From a virus, in IMG/VR virus record IMGVR_UViG_3300008266_000439, positions 1 to 36,066 of that record: DNA of 36,066 nucleotides; one strand, written 5' to 3'. Below are positions 8,238-16,794 of the stretch, in pieces. The translations under genes were made by a program, and so were the position numbers. The notes under the pieces are model-generated. The model made no database searches and was not told the DNA's origin. It worked only from the letters and a program-made list of their open reading frames with translations. Each line of letters opens with the position of its first letter. Position 1 is the stretch's first letter.

Positions 8238-10877
8238 TTAAAAGTCTTCAAAATTAGCACCAGTAGGAAGAACTTGGAAAGTTAAGTCAATGAATTCGAG
8301 AGCTGGAGTAGGCTTGATTTGAATCTTACCAGTTAAGGTATTTCTATCACTATCTACAGAAGCATTATTAAAATCGTCAACTACTACTCTGAATCCTGCA
8401 AGACCTCTTTGGTTTTGAATTTGTAATAACAAAGGTTCAACTTTAGCTAAGAACTGGTCACGTACAGTCTGATCGTTAGGTTCGAATAACAAGGTCTGAG
8501 AAGCTGCAGCAATCAATCTGCGAACTTGCAACAAGAGTCTTCTTACGTTAATTCTATCAAGAGCAGATTGCTTAACCTGAAGAGTTTTTTGACCTTGAAT
8601 TGTAACACCTTCTTGAATTGTTGTGTTTATAGGGTTGATATTTACATCATAAAGATTATCTCTATCATCTCTAGTTAATTTAACATCAGCTTTCACACAA
8701 TCAACTTTACCTCTTGTTAAACCAGCAGGTGCAAACCATGGATAAGCAATGTTATCAGTTAATGCTATGCTTTTAACAACTTGAGATGTTGGAGAAGTAA
8801 ATACAAATTGTTGATATGTAGCGTCGAAAATTTGAATCCAAGGCCAGTATGTTGCTGCATAATTTGAATCTAATCCTACTCCTTGTAAATCGGTTGCTAT
8901 TGCAGCACTATCTTGAGAACCATCAGATGCATAACGAGGAGCATCTATAATATAAACTGCATCAGCTCTATTTTCAACCATTGTCAATGAATGTTCTACT
9001 GATTTATAATGATCAAACCAATTTAAATCAGGAGTGGCAAATAAATTAACATCTACTGTTTCAGGGATTGCCATTAAATCTACAGCATCTTTGAATGCTT
9101 GAACGTTGTCTAAATCATTAGCGTCATCAGTAAATGTAACTGTTCTAAATTGATTCCATCCGTCGAAACCACCAGCCGGAGCTACAGTGAATTTAGCCTG
9201 AGATTTTGTATAATCTGAAATAGAGCCTTTTGTACCAGTTACAAACAAATCTGTTGTTGCACCACTTTCCATGTGGAAGCCTTTTATTGTTGTAACACCA
9301 GTTGTGATAGCACCTTGATACTTAAATAAATCTGCTTCTATTGATTTTATTGAAGCCTTTTGACCTACTAAATTAGCAGTAAACAAAGTATAAGCTAATT
9401 CAGAAATTCCTAAATATGTTTTAGAAACAGTATCAGTAGCAGCATATGATGTTTTGTATAATAATTGAGTAGAAGTTAAACCTGAATCTGCGAATGTTCT
9501 CAAATTGTAACCTTTAAAACCTGCCGGAACTGTGTTTCTTGGGAAATTATCAGCCAAAGTCACAGTTACGAATTGGGAAACTCTTGGATATGTTTCATCT
9601 GTTGTACCTATTGCTTTACCTATGAAATTCGGCTGAGTGTCATCCATTGTAAGACCCCTATATAATTCCAATCTTCCATTAGTTAAAGTATTAGCATCTG
9701 TATCCTCGAATTTACGAATAACAACATCAAATACTTTATTTGTGTTGTCTATATTAGCTATAGAAATTTTTATTTCTCTAGATGAGGCATCTCCATCAGA
9801 AACTGTTTCAAAATAAAACATATCTCTTACTGATGAACCTATAACTTTTGAAACAATCATCGGTGTTGTAGAATTCTTATATGAATCTGCAAAATTTGTA
9901 AAATTAACCGTATTGGAATACGATAAACCTTCAAGTAGATTTAAAGTTCCTGCCGAAAATGCTTGTCTTATAAAATGAGGTGTCACAACATCAACAAATA
10001 AACCATAATCGCCTGCTACATTTTTTGGATTAGTACCTAAAGAATTTACTATATAACTTTTTTGTGTTTCATCTAAAGAAACATTAAGAGTTGAATTAGT
10101 TAAAGCAGTCAATGGTGTATTAGATCCACCGGATAAACTAAATACACCTAGAGGAGATCCTAAACCAGACACAGTCAAATCTGTTTCTGCCGAATAATAT
10201 GGAGTACCATTTCCATCTTTTTTACTTCTAATAACACATAAAGTTGCTCCAGAATAGTCATTCGATATACTTACGTTACTGTTCAATGAGAAAGTATCTG
10301 GAATTATCAAATCAGTCCCATTACCACCAGTAGATATAATACCAAGCGAAGATGCTACAACATTGAATGCTGCAGAATAAACAGCTGTTGTTACAGAACC
10401 ACTGAAGTGAATATTTACAGTGTTACCACCAGCGGTATTACCAGAAATATCACCACTAACACCACCAATATAATCCTCTAATGTATTAATTGTAAAGTTT
10501 ATAACTGATGTGGTATTTGCATTAAAAGTTATTCCAGATCTAGATGTTGTACCAGAATATAAAGCTCCAGTAGGTGCAGAGATGATCCATGCAGGAGAAT
10601 TTGTGAAACCAACTTTTCCTAACACTCTTGTCATCGTCAACTCAGACGATTGATTCAAAAATGCATTTGCCACGTAAGGCAAAGGATAATCTGGATTGGT
10701 ACCACCAAATCTGAACAAGAAATTCTCTTGTGATGGAACTTTTACTGGTTCAAATGCGGGACCTTTTAAGGTTAATCCCACCATTCCCAATCTAGTTATA
10801 CCTATTCTTGAAGCGAAGAACGTGAAATCTTGCTCTCTTGTATATACTCCCGGTGAAACGAATACTGTTTGTGCCAT
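8238..10877 (-). CDS. Tail sheath protein, paralog A (T4 gp18-like, enlarged)
   Basis: An 879-residue contractile tail sheath subunit. It begins with MAQTVFVSPGVYTREQDFTF, the standard sheath N-terminus. It has the central NRADAVYIIDAPRYASDGS and YAATYWPWIQI segments. It ends with the conserved sheath C-terminal domain: RRLLLQVRRLIAAASQTLLF, FEPNDQTVRDQFLAKVEPLL and a final ANFEDF. Compared with paralog B it carries about 90 extra residues near 115-240, rich in Gly/Thr/Ser/Asn, likely a surface domain facing out of the tail. It is 53 nt downstream of paralog B and is followed by a terminator. Sheath subunits polymerise around the tube and contract at infection. Both copies look intact, with no frameshift. 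Confidence 0.92.
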   Translation of the reverse strand: MAQTVFVSPGVYTREQDFTFFASRIGITRLGMVGLTLKGPAFEPVKVPSQENFLFRFGGTNPDYPLPYVANAFLNQSSELTMTRVLGKVGFTNSPAWIISAPTGALYSGTTSRSGITFNANTTSVINFTINTLEDYIGGVSGDISGNTAGGNTVNIHFSGSVTTAVYSAAFNVVASSLGIISTGGNGTDLIIPDTFSLNSNVSISNDYSGATLCVIRSKKDGNGTPYYSAETDLTVSGLGSPLGVFSLSGGSNTPLTALTNSTLNVSLDETQKSYIVNSLGTNPKNVAGDYGLFVDVVTPHFIRQAFSAGTLNLLEGLSYSNTVNFTNFADSYKNSTTPMIVSKVIGSSVRDMFYFETVSDGDASSREIKISIANIDNTNKVFDVVIRKFEDTDANTLTNGRLELYRGLTMDDTQPNFIGKAIGTTDETYPRVSQFVTVTLADNFPRNTVPAGFKGYNLRTFADSGLTSTQLLYKTSYAATDTVSKTYLGISELAYTLFTANLVGQKASIKSIEADLFKYQGAITTGVTTIKGFHMESGATTDLFVTGTKGSISDYTKSQAKFTVAPAGGFDGWNQFRTVTFTDDANDLDNVQAFKDAVDLMAIPETVDVNLFATPDLNWFDHYKSVEHSLTMVENRADAVYIIDAPRYASDGSQDSAAIATDLQGVGLDSNYAATYWPWIQIFDATYQQFVFTSPTSQVVKSIALTDNIAYPWFAPAGLTRGKVDCVKADVKLTRDDRDNLYDVNINPINTTIQEGVTIQGQKTLQVKQSALDRINVRRLLLQVRRLIAAASQTLLFEPNDQTVRDQFLAKVEPLLLQIQNQRGLAGFRVVVDDFNNASVDSDRNTLTGKIQIKPTPALEFIDLTFQVLPTGANFEDF

Positions 10878-10891
10878 TTATTTTTATATTT
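10801..10891 (-). repeat. Direct repeat copy 1 (5' end of sheath A)
   Basis: A 91-nt segment covering the start codon, the first ~25 codons and the A-rich leader. It matches 13215-13305 with only two base differences by eye. Confidence 0.85.
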
Positions 10892-10930
10892 TTATATTTT
10901 ATGTTATTATTTTTTATTTTTTTGATTTTT

Positions 10931-13291
10931 TTAGAAATCTTCAAAATTTGCTCCAGTAGGAAGAACTTGGAATGTAAGATCTATAAATTCAAGAGCCGGT
11001 GTAGGTTTAATTGCTATTTTACCAGTTAAAGTATTTCTATCAGAATCTTCAGTAGCTGTATTAAAATCATCTACTGTAACTTTATATGCGAATATACCTC
11101 TCTGATTTTGTATTTGTAACAATATAGGCTCAACTTTTGCTAAGAATTGGTCACGCACTGTTTGATCGTTTGGTTCGAATAACAATGTCTGTGAAGCAGC
11201 TGCAACTAATCTTCTAACTTGTAACAACAATCTTCTAACATTTATTCTATCCAAAGCAGATTGTTCAATTTGCATAGTTTTCTGACCTTGAATTGTTACA
11301 CCTTGTTGAGCAACTGTATTAATCGGATTAATATTTGCATCATACAAAGTATCACGATCATCTCTAGAGAGATTTATGTCAGCTCTAACACAAGTCACTT
11401 GACCTCTATTTAGACCTGCTGGTGCGTACCAAGAATATGCAATATTATCAGTTAAAGCTATATTTTTTACAACTTCTGAAGTTGGAGAAATATAAATGAA
11501 TTTATTACTTGTTGGGTCTTCAATTTGAATCCAAGGCCAATATGTAGCTGCATAACTAGAATCAATACCAGATTCTTCTACAGCAGCAGCAGCTTGTGAA
11601 GCGGTTGCTTTTGCAGAATCAGTAGACAATCTTGGACTTTCTATTACATATATAGAGTCTGCTCTATCTTCAACCATAGTCAAGCAATAATTAACAGCAT
11701 TCAAATTATCTGAATAATTTACATCTGGAGCAGCAAATACATTTATATCCACAGACTCAGGTGGTGCCATTAAATCAACACAAAGTTTAAATGCGTCTAA
11801 ATTGTCTTCATCAGCAACATCATTAGTGAAGGTTGGAATTGTATAAGGTTGCCATCCATCAAATCCACCAAAAGGAGCTACTGTGAATTTTCTTTCTGGT
11901 TTTTCATAATCAGTCAAACTTGTTTCAATACCAGTATAGAAAGTAGATGTTGGAGCTGTGCTTTCCATATGAAAACCTTTAACAGTAGCTACATCTGTTG
12001 AATCAGAACCTTGGAATTTAAAAATATCTTTTTCTAAAGTTTGTATTGCATTTTTTACACCTACAACAACAGATGTTAAACCAGTATATGCTAATTCAGA
12101 ACAACCTAAATATGTTTTAGAAACAGTATCTGAAGAAAGGTAACTTGTTTTATAAAGAATTTGAGGAACATTAGCAGTTGTGCCAGTTCTTAATGTATAA
12201 CCTCTGAAACCAGCAGGAACTTGATCTTGTGGGAAATTATCTGCTAAAGTTATTGTTATGTAATTTGATTGTCTTGGATATATTTCATCCGTTGTACCTA
12301 TCATTTTACCAACAAAGTTTGGCTTAGTTCTATCCATTGTACATTGACGGAACAATTCTAATCTACCACTAGTCAAAGTACTTGCATCAGTGTCGAAAAA
12401 TCTTCTTACAACTAAATCAAATGTATTATTGGCAGGATCTAAGTTTACAAAAGAAACTTTTATTTCTGCAGCAGAAGCATCACCATCAGATATAGTTTCA
12501 ACTTTAAACAAATCCCTAACCGTACTTCCTACAACCTGACCAACAATCATTGGAGTTATAGAATTCCTGAATTGTTCTGTATAATCCTTATATGCATCAT
12601 TTGACTTAAATTCAAATGAAGTTGTCAATGCTGTTCCTATGTTACCAGCAATTGTTGATGCTGTATATGTAGCACATTGACCAATTAAGTGTGGGAAAAT
12701 TGAATCTACATAAAAACCAGTATCACCATCAAAACTTTTAGGGGTTTGACCCACTAATTTCAAAATATAAGTATCATCAGCTTCATTAAGTGATACAGTT
12801 ATAGCTGAACTAGAAAATCCAGTGATAGGTCCTGTTGTTCCAGAAATTCCAAATGAATTTAATAAAGTACTTGTTCCAAATAATGTTAAATCTGTAGAAC
12901 CAGTATAATAAAAATTTCCAGTATTCGGATCTTTTTTACTTTTGATAACAGATAGCGTAGTACCACTCCACTCATATGCAGAAGCCTCCGAAGTTATCAA
13001 CCATGCATTTGAACCTGAATAACCAACCTTACCAAGTACTCTTGTAAGAGTCAATTCAGATGATTGTGATAAAAATCTGTATGCAACATATGTTAAAGGA
13101 TAATCAGAGTTTGGATTACCAAATCTATTAGAAAACCCTTCTGATGAAGCAATTTTTATTGGTTCAAAAGCAGGACCTTTGGGCGTTAAACCGACCAATC
13201 CAAGTCTGGTTAAACCTATTCTTGAAGCGAAGAATGTGAAATCTTGCTCTCTTGTGTATACTCCCGGTGAAACGAATACTGTTTGTGCCAT
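10931..13291 (-). CDS. Tail sheath protein, paralog B (T4 gp18-like)
   Basis: A 786-residue sheath subunit. Its first 26 residues differ at one position from paralog A (RIGLTRLG versus RIGITRLG), and its C-terminal ~120 residues are nearly the same. The middle is clearly diverged, for example GIDSSYAATYWPWIQIEDPT versus GLDSNYAATYWPWIQIFDAT. It lacks the ~90-residue insertion of paralog A. The 25-nt gap to the upstream 79-residue gene and the AAAAATAAATG start context suggest one operon: small protein, sheath B, sheath A. Strong conservation at both ends, which hold the polymerisation arms in T4-type sheaths, suggests that both can enter the same lattice. That is inference. Confidence 0.92.
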   Translation of the reverse strand: MAQTVFVSPGVYTREQDFTFFASRIGLTRLGLVGLTPKGPAFEPIKIASSEGFSNRFGNPNSDYPLTYVAYRFLSQSSELTLTRVLGKVGYSGSNAWLITSEASAYEWSGTTLSVIKSKKDPNTGNFYYTGSTDLTLFGTSTLLNSFGISGTTGPITGFSSSAITVSLNEADDTYILKLVGQTPKSFDGDTGFYVDSIFPHLIGQCATYTASTIAGNIGTALTTSFEFKSNDAYKDYTEQFRNSITPMIVGQVVGSTVRDLFKVETISDGDASAAEIKVSFVNLDPANNTFDLVVRRFFDTDASTLTSGRLELFRQCTMDRTKPNFVGKMIGTTDEIYPRQSNYITITLADNFPQDQVPAGFRGYTLRTGTTANVPQILYKTSYLSSDTVSKTYLGCSELAYTGLTSVVVGVKNAIQTLEKDIFKFQGSDSTDVATVKGFHMESTAPTSTFYTGIETSLTDYEKPERKFTVAPFGGFDGWQPYTIPTFTNDVADEDNLDAFKLCVDLMAPPESVDINVFAAPDVNYSDNLNAVNYCLTMVEDRADSIYVIESPRLSTDSAKATASQAAAAVEESGIDSSYAATYWPWIQIEDPTSNKFIYISPTSEVVKNIALTDNIAYSWYAPAGLNRGQVTCVRADINLSRDDRDTLYDANINPINTVAQQGVTIQGQKTMQIEQSALDRINVRRLLLQVRRLVAAASQTLLFEPNDQTVRDQFLAKVEPILLQIQNQRGIFAYKVTVDDFNTATEDSDRNTLTGKIAIKPTPALEFIDLTFQVLPTGANFEDF

Positions 13292-13305
13292 TTATTTTTA
13301 TATTT
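13215..13305 (-). repeat. Direct repeat copy 2 (5' end of sheath B)
   Basis: The partner of 10801-10891. The identity includes the non-coding leader, which implies recent duplication or gene conversion. The repeat pair could support recombination deleting one sheath gene. Confidence 0.85.
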
Positions 13306-13316
13306 AATTTTTTTGT

Positions 13317-13556
13317 TTATTTATTTTGGTTTATATATTGTTCAGCATCTTTTTTTGCTTGAGCCATTTTATCGATTGGTTCCTCATTAATTATTATCAT
13401 TTCTCCCATCCTAAAAACACCCAATTTATTCAGATAATCTTGATCAAATTCATCGATTTCGATGATTTGTCCGGGCTCCAAAAGTTCTCTTTTTCTGATA
13501 TTTCTGAACCCATACTCAACTTTGATCCTTCTTCCTGATATATTTTGAGCTTTCAA
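13317..13556 (-). CDS. Small hypothetical protein upstream of sheath genes
   Basis: A 79-residue protein that I do not assign to a family. It is basic at the N-terminus (SGRRIKVEYGFRNIRKRELL), then shows a beta-like patch EPGQIIEIDEFDQDYLNKLG and a charged C-terminal helix. The EPGQIIEID phrase suggests a small barrel-like fold seen in some phage connector or neck accessory proteins, but this is weak. The frame has no ATG. The start is TTG at 13556, with AGGAAAA just before it and a CTATTTAT motif 19 nt upstream. It lies 25 nt before sheath B, so it probably heads the sheath operon. Confidence 0.65.
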   Translation of the reverse strand: MKAQNISGRRIKVEYGFRNIRKRELLEPGQIIEIDEFDQDYLNKLGVFRMGEMIIINEEPIDKMAQAKKDAEQYINQNK

Positions 13557-13575
13557 TTTTCCTATTCAATTTAAA

Positions 13576-13583
13576 ATAAATAG
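13576..13583 (-). promoter_or_regulatory. CTATTTAT upstream motif (candidate phage promoter)
   Basis: Minus-strand CTATTTAT ending 19 nt before the TTG start at 13556. It heads the run small protein, sheath B, sheath A. The surrounding 142-nt gap (13557-13698) holds nothing else that I can identify. Confidence 0.45.
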
Positions 13584-13698
13584 TAAATAAATTTTGAAAG
13601 TCGCAGGAAAAAAAATTAAAATTGTTTAAAAATTGATATTTTCAATTATTCAATAATGATATTAAACTTTTTTGATTAAATACACTTTCAAAAATTAA

Positions 13699-15543
13699 TC
13701 AAGCATTTACATCAAATACTACAAAATTATTCGAAGTGTCATAAAAGCCTAACTTCGATACACCACCCTCTCTAGTAAATATTTTTTTAGTTTGAGAATC
13801 ATATATGTATGTAGAACTTGTAAAATCTCCAACCACAGTAGCATTTTCACAATAATTATTTTGAATTATTTTACCTGTTAATATACCAGAAGAGTTTGTA
13901 TTAAGATCAGAATTTTCTAAATAATTTCTAACAATATCACTTGTATCCAAAAGACATTGATCAATACTGGATTCAGGCATTATTTTATTATACAATATTT
14001 CAGAATCTAATAACTGATTATAACTAATAGATGAAGCAGCTAAAATATTTGATGCTATAAGAGAATATGTCCTATTATAATTAAATGAAATGACACTGTC
14101 ATTTAATTCGTTTCTATAAATATGTGATGTAGTAATACCTGTGTTGTAATTAATATTGCAACTATTTTTCAAAGTATTTTCAGAAATATTTGACCCATCA
14201 AATATGTTATAATTTATTAAAGAAGCATTTTGACAATGATTAAAATTACAAAAAACACTACTAAATTGATTATAGGTTATTTCTGAAAAACTTTTTAAAT
14301 AATTTTGATTTATTTGACTTGAGGTTAAATTATTCTCAGCAATTTTGCTGTGATTATCAATAAAATTTTCAACTATATTGCTAGAATTTTGTAAAATATT
14401 ATTATATATCTGCGAACTATTATTAATATTATTATAACTTATGTTTGAATTACTAGCATTGTTACTATATATTGATGATTCGAAGTTTAAAATATTATTA
14501 TACAAATTATTATTTAGAAATATATTTTGATTTATATTGCAGCTTTCATTCATAAATAAGCGGTTCATAGTACTAGCAGTCAAAAAATTACCATATATAT
14601 CACATGATGAATATAATTTACAAGACTCAATAGTACTGCCACTATTAAGGCTATTATTTTGAAAATAACAAAAACTATCCAATTCAATTGCATTTAATCT
14701 AGTTTGTAAACCAAAATAGTTATCATATAAATATGAATGATCTAAACTTATATTAATTGCTAAATCTCCTTTAAAATTAATTAATTCGCAACGTGAGTTT
14801 ACTATTTTCAAATTTGATATTCCTAAAAAATAATTATTAGTTTCAGCAAATAAAACATCAGAATATAGACCAAATGGAATGCCAACAATTGGATTATATT
14901 TTAAATATAACTGTGTTTCGTTTATCCACCATGAATATTGTGATGGATCATATTTAGCTAAAATTTGATTATCAGCATTATATCTCTCTATTAAAATTCC
15001 GTTAGTCCAATCTACTTTTATTTCATCAATAATTTTGTTGTAATGTGTTACATTTGAATAAGGCAATTTTAACCAATCTGTACCATCCAATTCAAAAGCA
15101 TCAACTGAACTACCCGTATTACCGCTTATGTTTTCCCAAGCATATCCACCCCAGTAAACAACTTGACCAATAGTGTAAATAGGAATTGCTGATAAATCTG
15201 GATTATCACCGTCCCATATTCCCATTAAACCAGAACCATCATTGTTTAAGTAACTATTTGGATCAGTTATGTATTTTGGATTATAAAATTCCCCAAAACC
15301 AGCATCAGATATTTCTGATGTCGAAATAGCTTGCATATAGATTGTAATTCCCAAATCATTACCATCATCATATAAAATTTCTGGCAAGTGACCAAATGGG
15401 TTATCCGTGGAACCACTTAATCTATTTTTATTAAATCCTGTTATTTTATATGTTGAACCGGGAGAAAGTGTTGAGCCAGTAATTAAACTCTTTAAATTCT
15501 CGTATGTAGTTTCAATATTTACGTTATATGTAACTGTAGCCAT
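13699..15543 (-). CDS. Asn-rich beta-solenoid tail fibre protein
   Basis: A 614-residue protein. The N-terminal module TYENLKSLITGSTLSPGSTY leading into KITGFNK is shared with the 727-residue fibre at 16795-18978 (YTGSTLSAGTNYLITDF), so the two are paralogs in part. Residues ~230-570 are a long ladder of short units such as NNSSQIYNNILQNSSNIVEN, in which Ile/Ser alternate with Asn at regular spacing. This predicts a right-handed beta-helix or solenoid with asparagine ladders. The C-terminus has a small FYDTSNNFVVFDVNA cap that is also shared with the paralog. Such folds are typical of receptor-binding or polysaccharide-binding tail fibres and spikes. No glycosidase active site is apparent. 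It is 12 nt downstream of the oxygenase gene. A fibre role is well supported; the ligand is unknown. Confidence 0.75.
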   Translation of the reverse strand: MATVTYNVNIETTYENLKSLITGSTLSPGSTYKITGFNKNRLSGSTDNPFGHLPEILYDDGNDLGITIYMQAISTSEISDAGFGEFYNPKYITDPNSYLNNDGSGLMGIWDGDNPDLSAIPIYTIGQVVYWGGYAWENISGNTGSSVDAFELDGTDWLKLPYSNVTHYNKIIDEIKVDWTNGILIERYNADNQILAKYDPSQYSWWINETQLYLKYNPIVGIPFGLYSDVLFAETNNYFLGISNLKIVNSRCELINFKGDLAINISLDHSYLYDNYFGLQTRLNAIELDSFCYFQNNSLNSGSTIESCKLYSSCDIYGNFLTASTMNRLFMNESCNINQNIFLNNNLYNNILNFESSIYSNNASNSNISYNNINNSSQIYNNILQNSSNIVENFIDNHSKIAENNLTSSQINQNYLKSFSEITYNQFSSVFCNFNHCQNASLINYNIFDGSNISENTLKNSCNINYNTGITTSHIYRNELNDSVISFNYNRTYSLIASNILAASSISYNQLLDSEILYNKIMPESSIDQCLLDTSDIVRNYLENSDLNTNSSGILTGKIIQNNYCENATVVGDFTSSTYIYDSQTKKIFTREGGVSKLGFYDTSNNFVVFDVNA

Positions 15544-15555
15544 AGTTTATTTTTT

Positions 15556-16188
15556 TTATTTATTATTTTGAAAATATTTTTTAATTCTTTTACTTAATCT
15601 AACTCTTGGATCATTTTCATTTCTGTTCATTTTTTCATAAGGAATCATAAAACCAAAACTTAACATTATTCTTTGTGAATTAAATTTTCCAGTTTTATGC
15701 TTGAACAAAGAGGCTTCAAAACAATACAAATCTTTATTTTTTACTAAAAATTTATCTTTCTCAACAAAAAAATCATAGTCTTCTGACAAAACAGATAAAT
15801 TACATTTATAATTTATAAAACCATCTACTGAAGCATCGTAGTGAGGACTAACTTCACCACCTTTATCCATATTTACAACTTGTAAAAAAGTATTGTTCAA
15901 ATCAAAGTTAAAATGATCTGCTATTTTTTTTTGTAAATCGAGTATAAATTCTGGAGGTTTATTATAAAAAATTTCTCCAATTGATTGGTATTCAGTTATA
16001 TAATTAGTCATTTCGTTGTTAGATATATCAAAAATAAATGAATTACCATTTAATGTTTTAGATATTTCATTTAAATGATGATTTGGTTTTTTATAGGAAT
16101 GATTCAAAGATTTTGTCCAAACTATTATTTGTTCAACTTGTGAATCACTGATAAAATTCTCTATTTTTTTATAAGTTTCAGACCCCAT
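15556..16188 (-). CDS. 2-oxoglutarate/Fe(II)-dependent oxygenase (prolyl-hydroxylase-like fold)
   Basis: This 210-residue protein has the double-stranded beta-helix signature. H116 and D118 lie in GGEVSPHYDASVDGF, a distal H164 lies in LFKHKTGKF, and R173 in SQRIMLSFGF could hold the 2-oxoglutarate carboxylate. The spacing (HxD...H with R nine residues later) fits the family. Related oxygenases are frequent in T4-like phages of marine bacteria, where substrates are mostly unknown. Candidates are virion proteins, nucleotides or host proteins. Its ATG lies within the end of the upstream 83-residue gene (28 nt overlap), and it is 12 nt upstream of a fibre gene. That context makes hydroxylation of a fibre protein thinkable, but no direct evidence supports it. 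Confidence 0.72.
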   Translation of the reverse strand: MGSETYKKIENFISDSQVEQIIVWTKSLNHSYKKPNHHLNEISKTLNGNSFIFDISNNEMTNYITEYQSIGEIFYNKPPEFILDLQKKIADHFNFDLNNTFLQVVNMDKGGEVSPHYDASVDGFINYKCNLSVLSEDYDFFVEKDKFLVKNKDLYCFEASLFKHKTGKFNSQRIMLSFGFMIPYEKMNRNENDPRVRLSKRIKKYFQNNK

Positions 16189-16412
16189 TTATCTAAGAAT
16201 TCTTTTGGACCAATATTTGCTTCCATTATTGATAAATTTTGTTTTGCTAAAATTTGATTCATTTTTGACTCTTCTCCAGCCATAGTGCAAAACCAATGGG
16301 TTGCCGGATATTCACCAGTTGGAGAAACAGGTATCTTCATAATATCTTTGCTAACCCAAGCTTCTCTAACTTGTTCAACTTTTGAATTTTCAGTTAATAT
16401 ATTTATTCTCAT
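16161..16412 (-). CDS. Small hypothetical protein overlapping the oxygenase gene
   Basis: An 83-residue protein of unknown function. It shows MRINILTENSKVEQVREAWV, then SPTGEYPATHWFCTMAGEES and a C-terminal helix ending in KLIKK. The central GEYPATHWFC phrase, with one Cys and one His, looks like a conserved core, but I do not recognise a family. The last 28 nt overlap the start of the oxygenase gene in another frame, suggesting translational coupling. The preceding gene ends 6 nt upstream. Co-function with the oxygenase is possible but unproven. Confidence 0.65.
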   Translation of the reverse strand: MRINILTENSKVEQVREAWVSKDIMKIPVSPTGEYPATHWFCTMAGEESKMNQILAKQNLSIMEANIGPKEFLDKWGLKLIKK

Positions 16413-16418
16413 TTTTAT

Positions 16419-16655
16419 TTATTTAAGTAAATTTTTAATAATCTTTCTTTCTTGTTTTGTAGTGAATTTAGACTTAGTTAAATTTACTATTTCTTTGATT
16501 TGTTCTTCGGAATATGAGTTTAAAAGTATTGATTTAATATTTTCACATTCTAAATAAGTCATTTCGAAACCATCTCTTGAATCATCAACCCAATTATCAT
16601 TATCTATGGATTTTAAAAATTTATTATCCGTAGTCCTTTTTATTAATTTTATCAT
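16419..16655 (-). CDS. Small hypothetical protein
   Basis: A 78-residue, charged, probably helical protein (FEMTYLECENIKSILLNS, then SEEQIKEIVNLTKSKFTTKQ) that I do not recognise. No signal peptide or catalytic motif is visible. It is 6 nt upstream of the 83-residue gene and so likely belongs to the same transcript as the oxygenase. Between it and the fibre gene ending at 16795 lies a 139-nt gap with a short palindrome (AATAAGCTTATT) and a possible coding remnant. Confidence 0.6.
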   Translation of the reverse strand: MIKLIKRTTDNKFLKSIDNDNWVDDSRDGFEMTYLECENIKSILLNSYSEEQIKEIVNLTKSKFTTKQERKIIKNLLK

Positions 16656-16794
16656 TTTTATATTTTTTAAAATTTTTTGTTTTAATCTGCATAAACTTCA
16701 AATGACAATATTCCACTCGAACAAAATTGATTTGCTTTATTTGTCGGTATTGTTAATAATAAGCTTATTTATTATATATCTTGTTAACATTATT

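Noticed and set aside
16757-16768. Palindrome AATAAGCTTATT as a terminator or operator
   Set aside because: The stem is AT-only apart from GC at the centre, has no loop and no following T run, and there is no second copy near a promoter.
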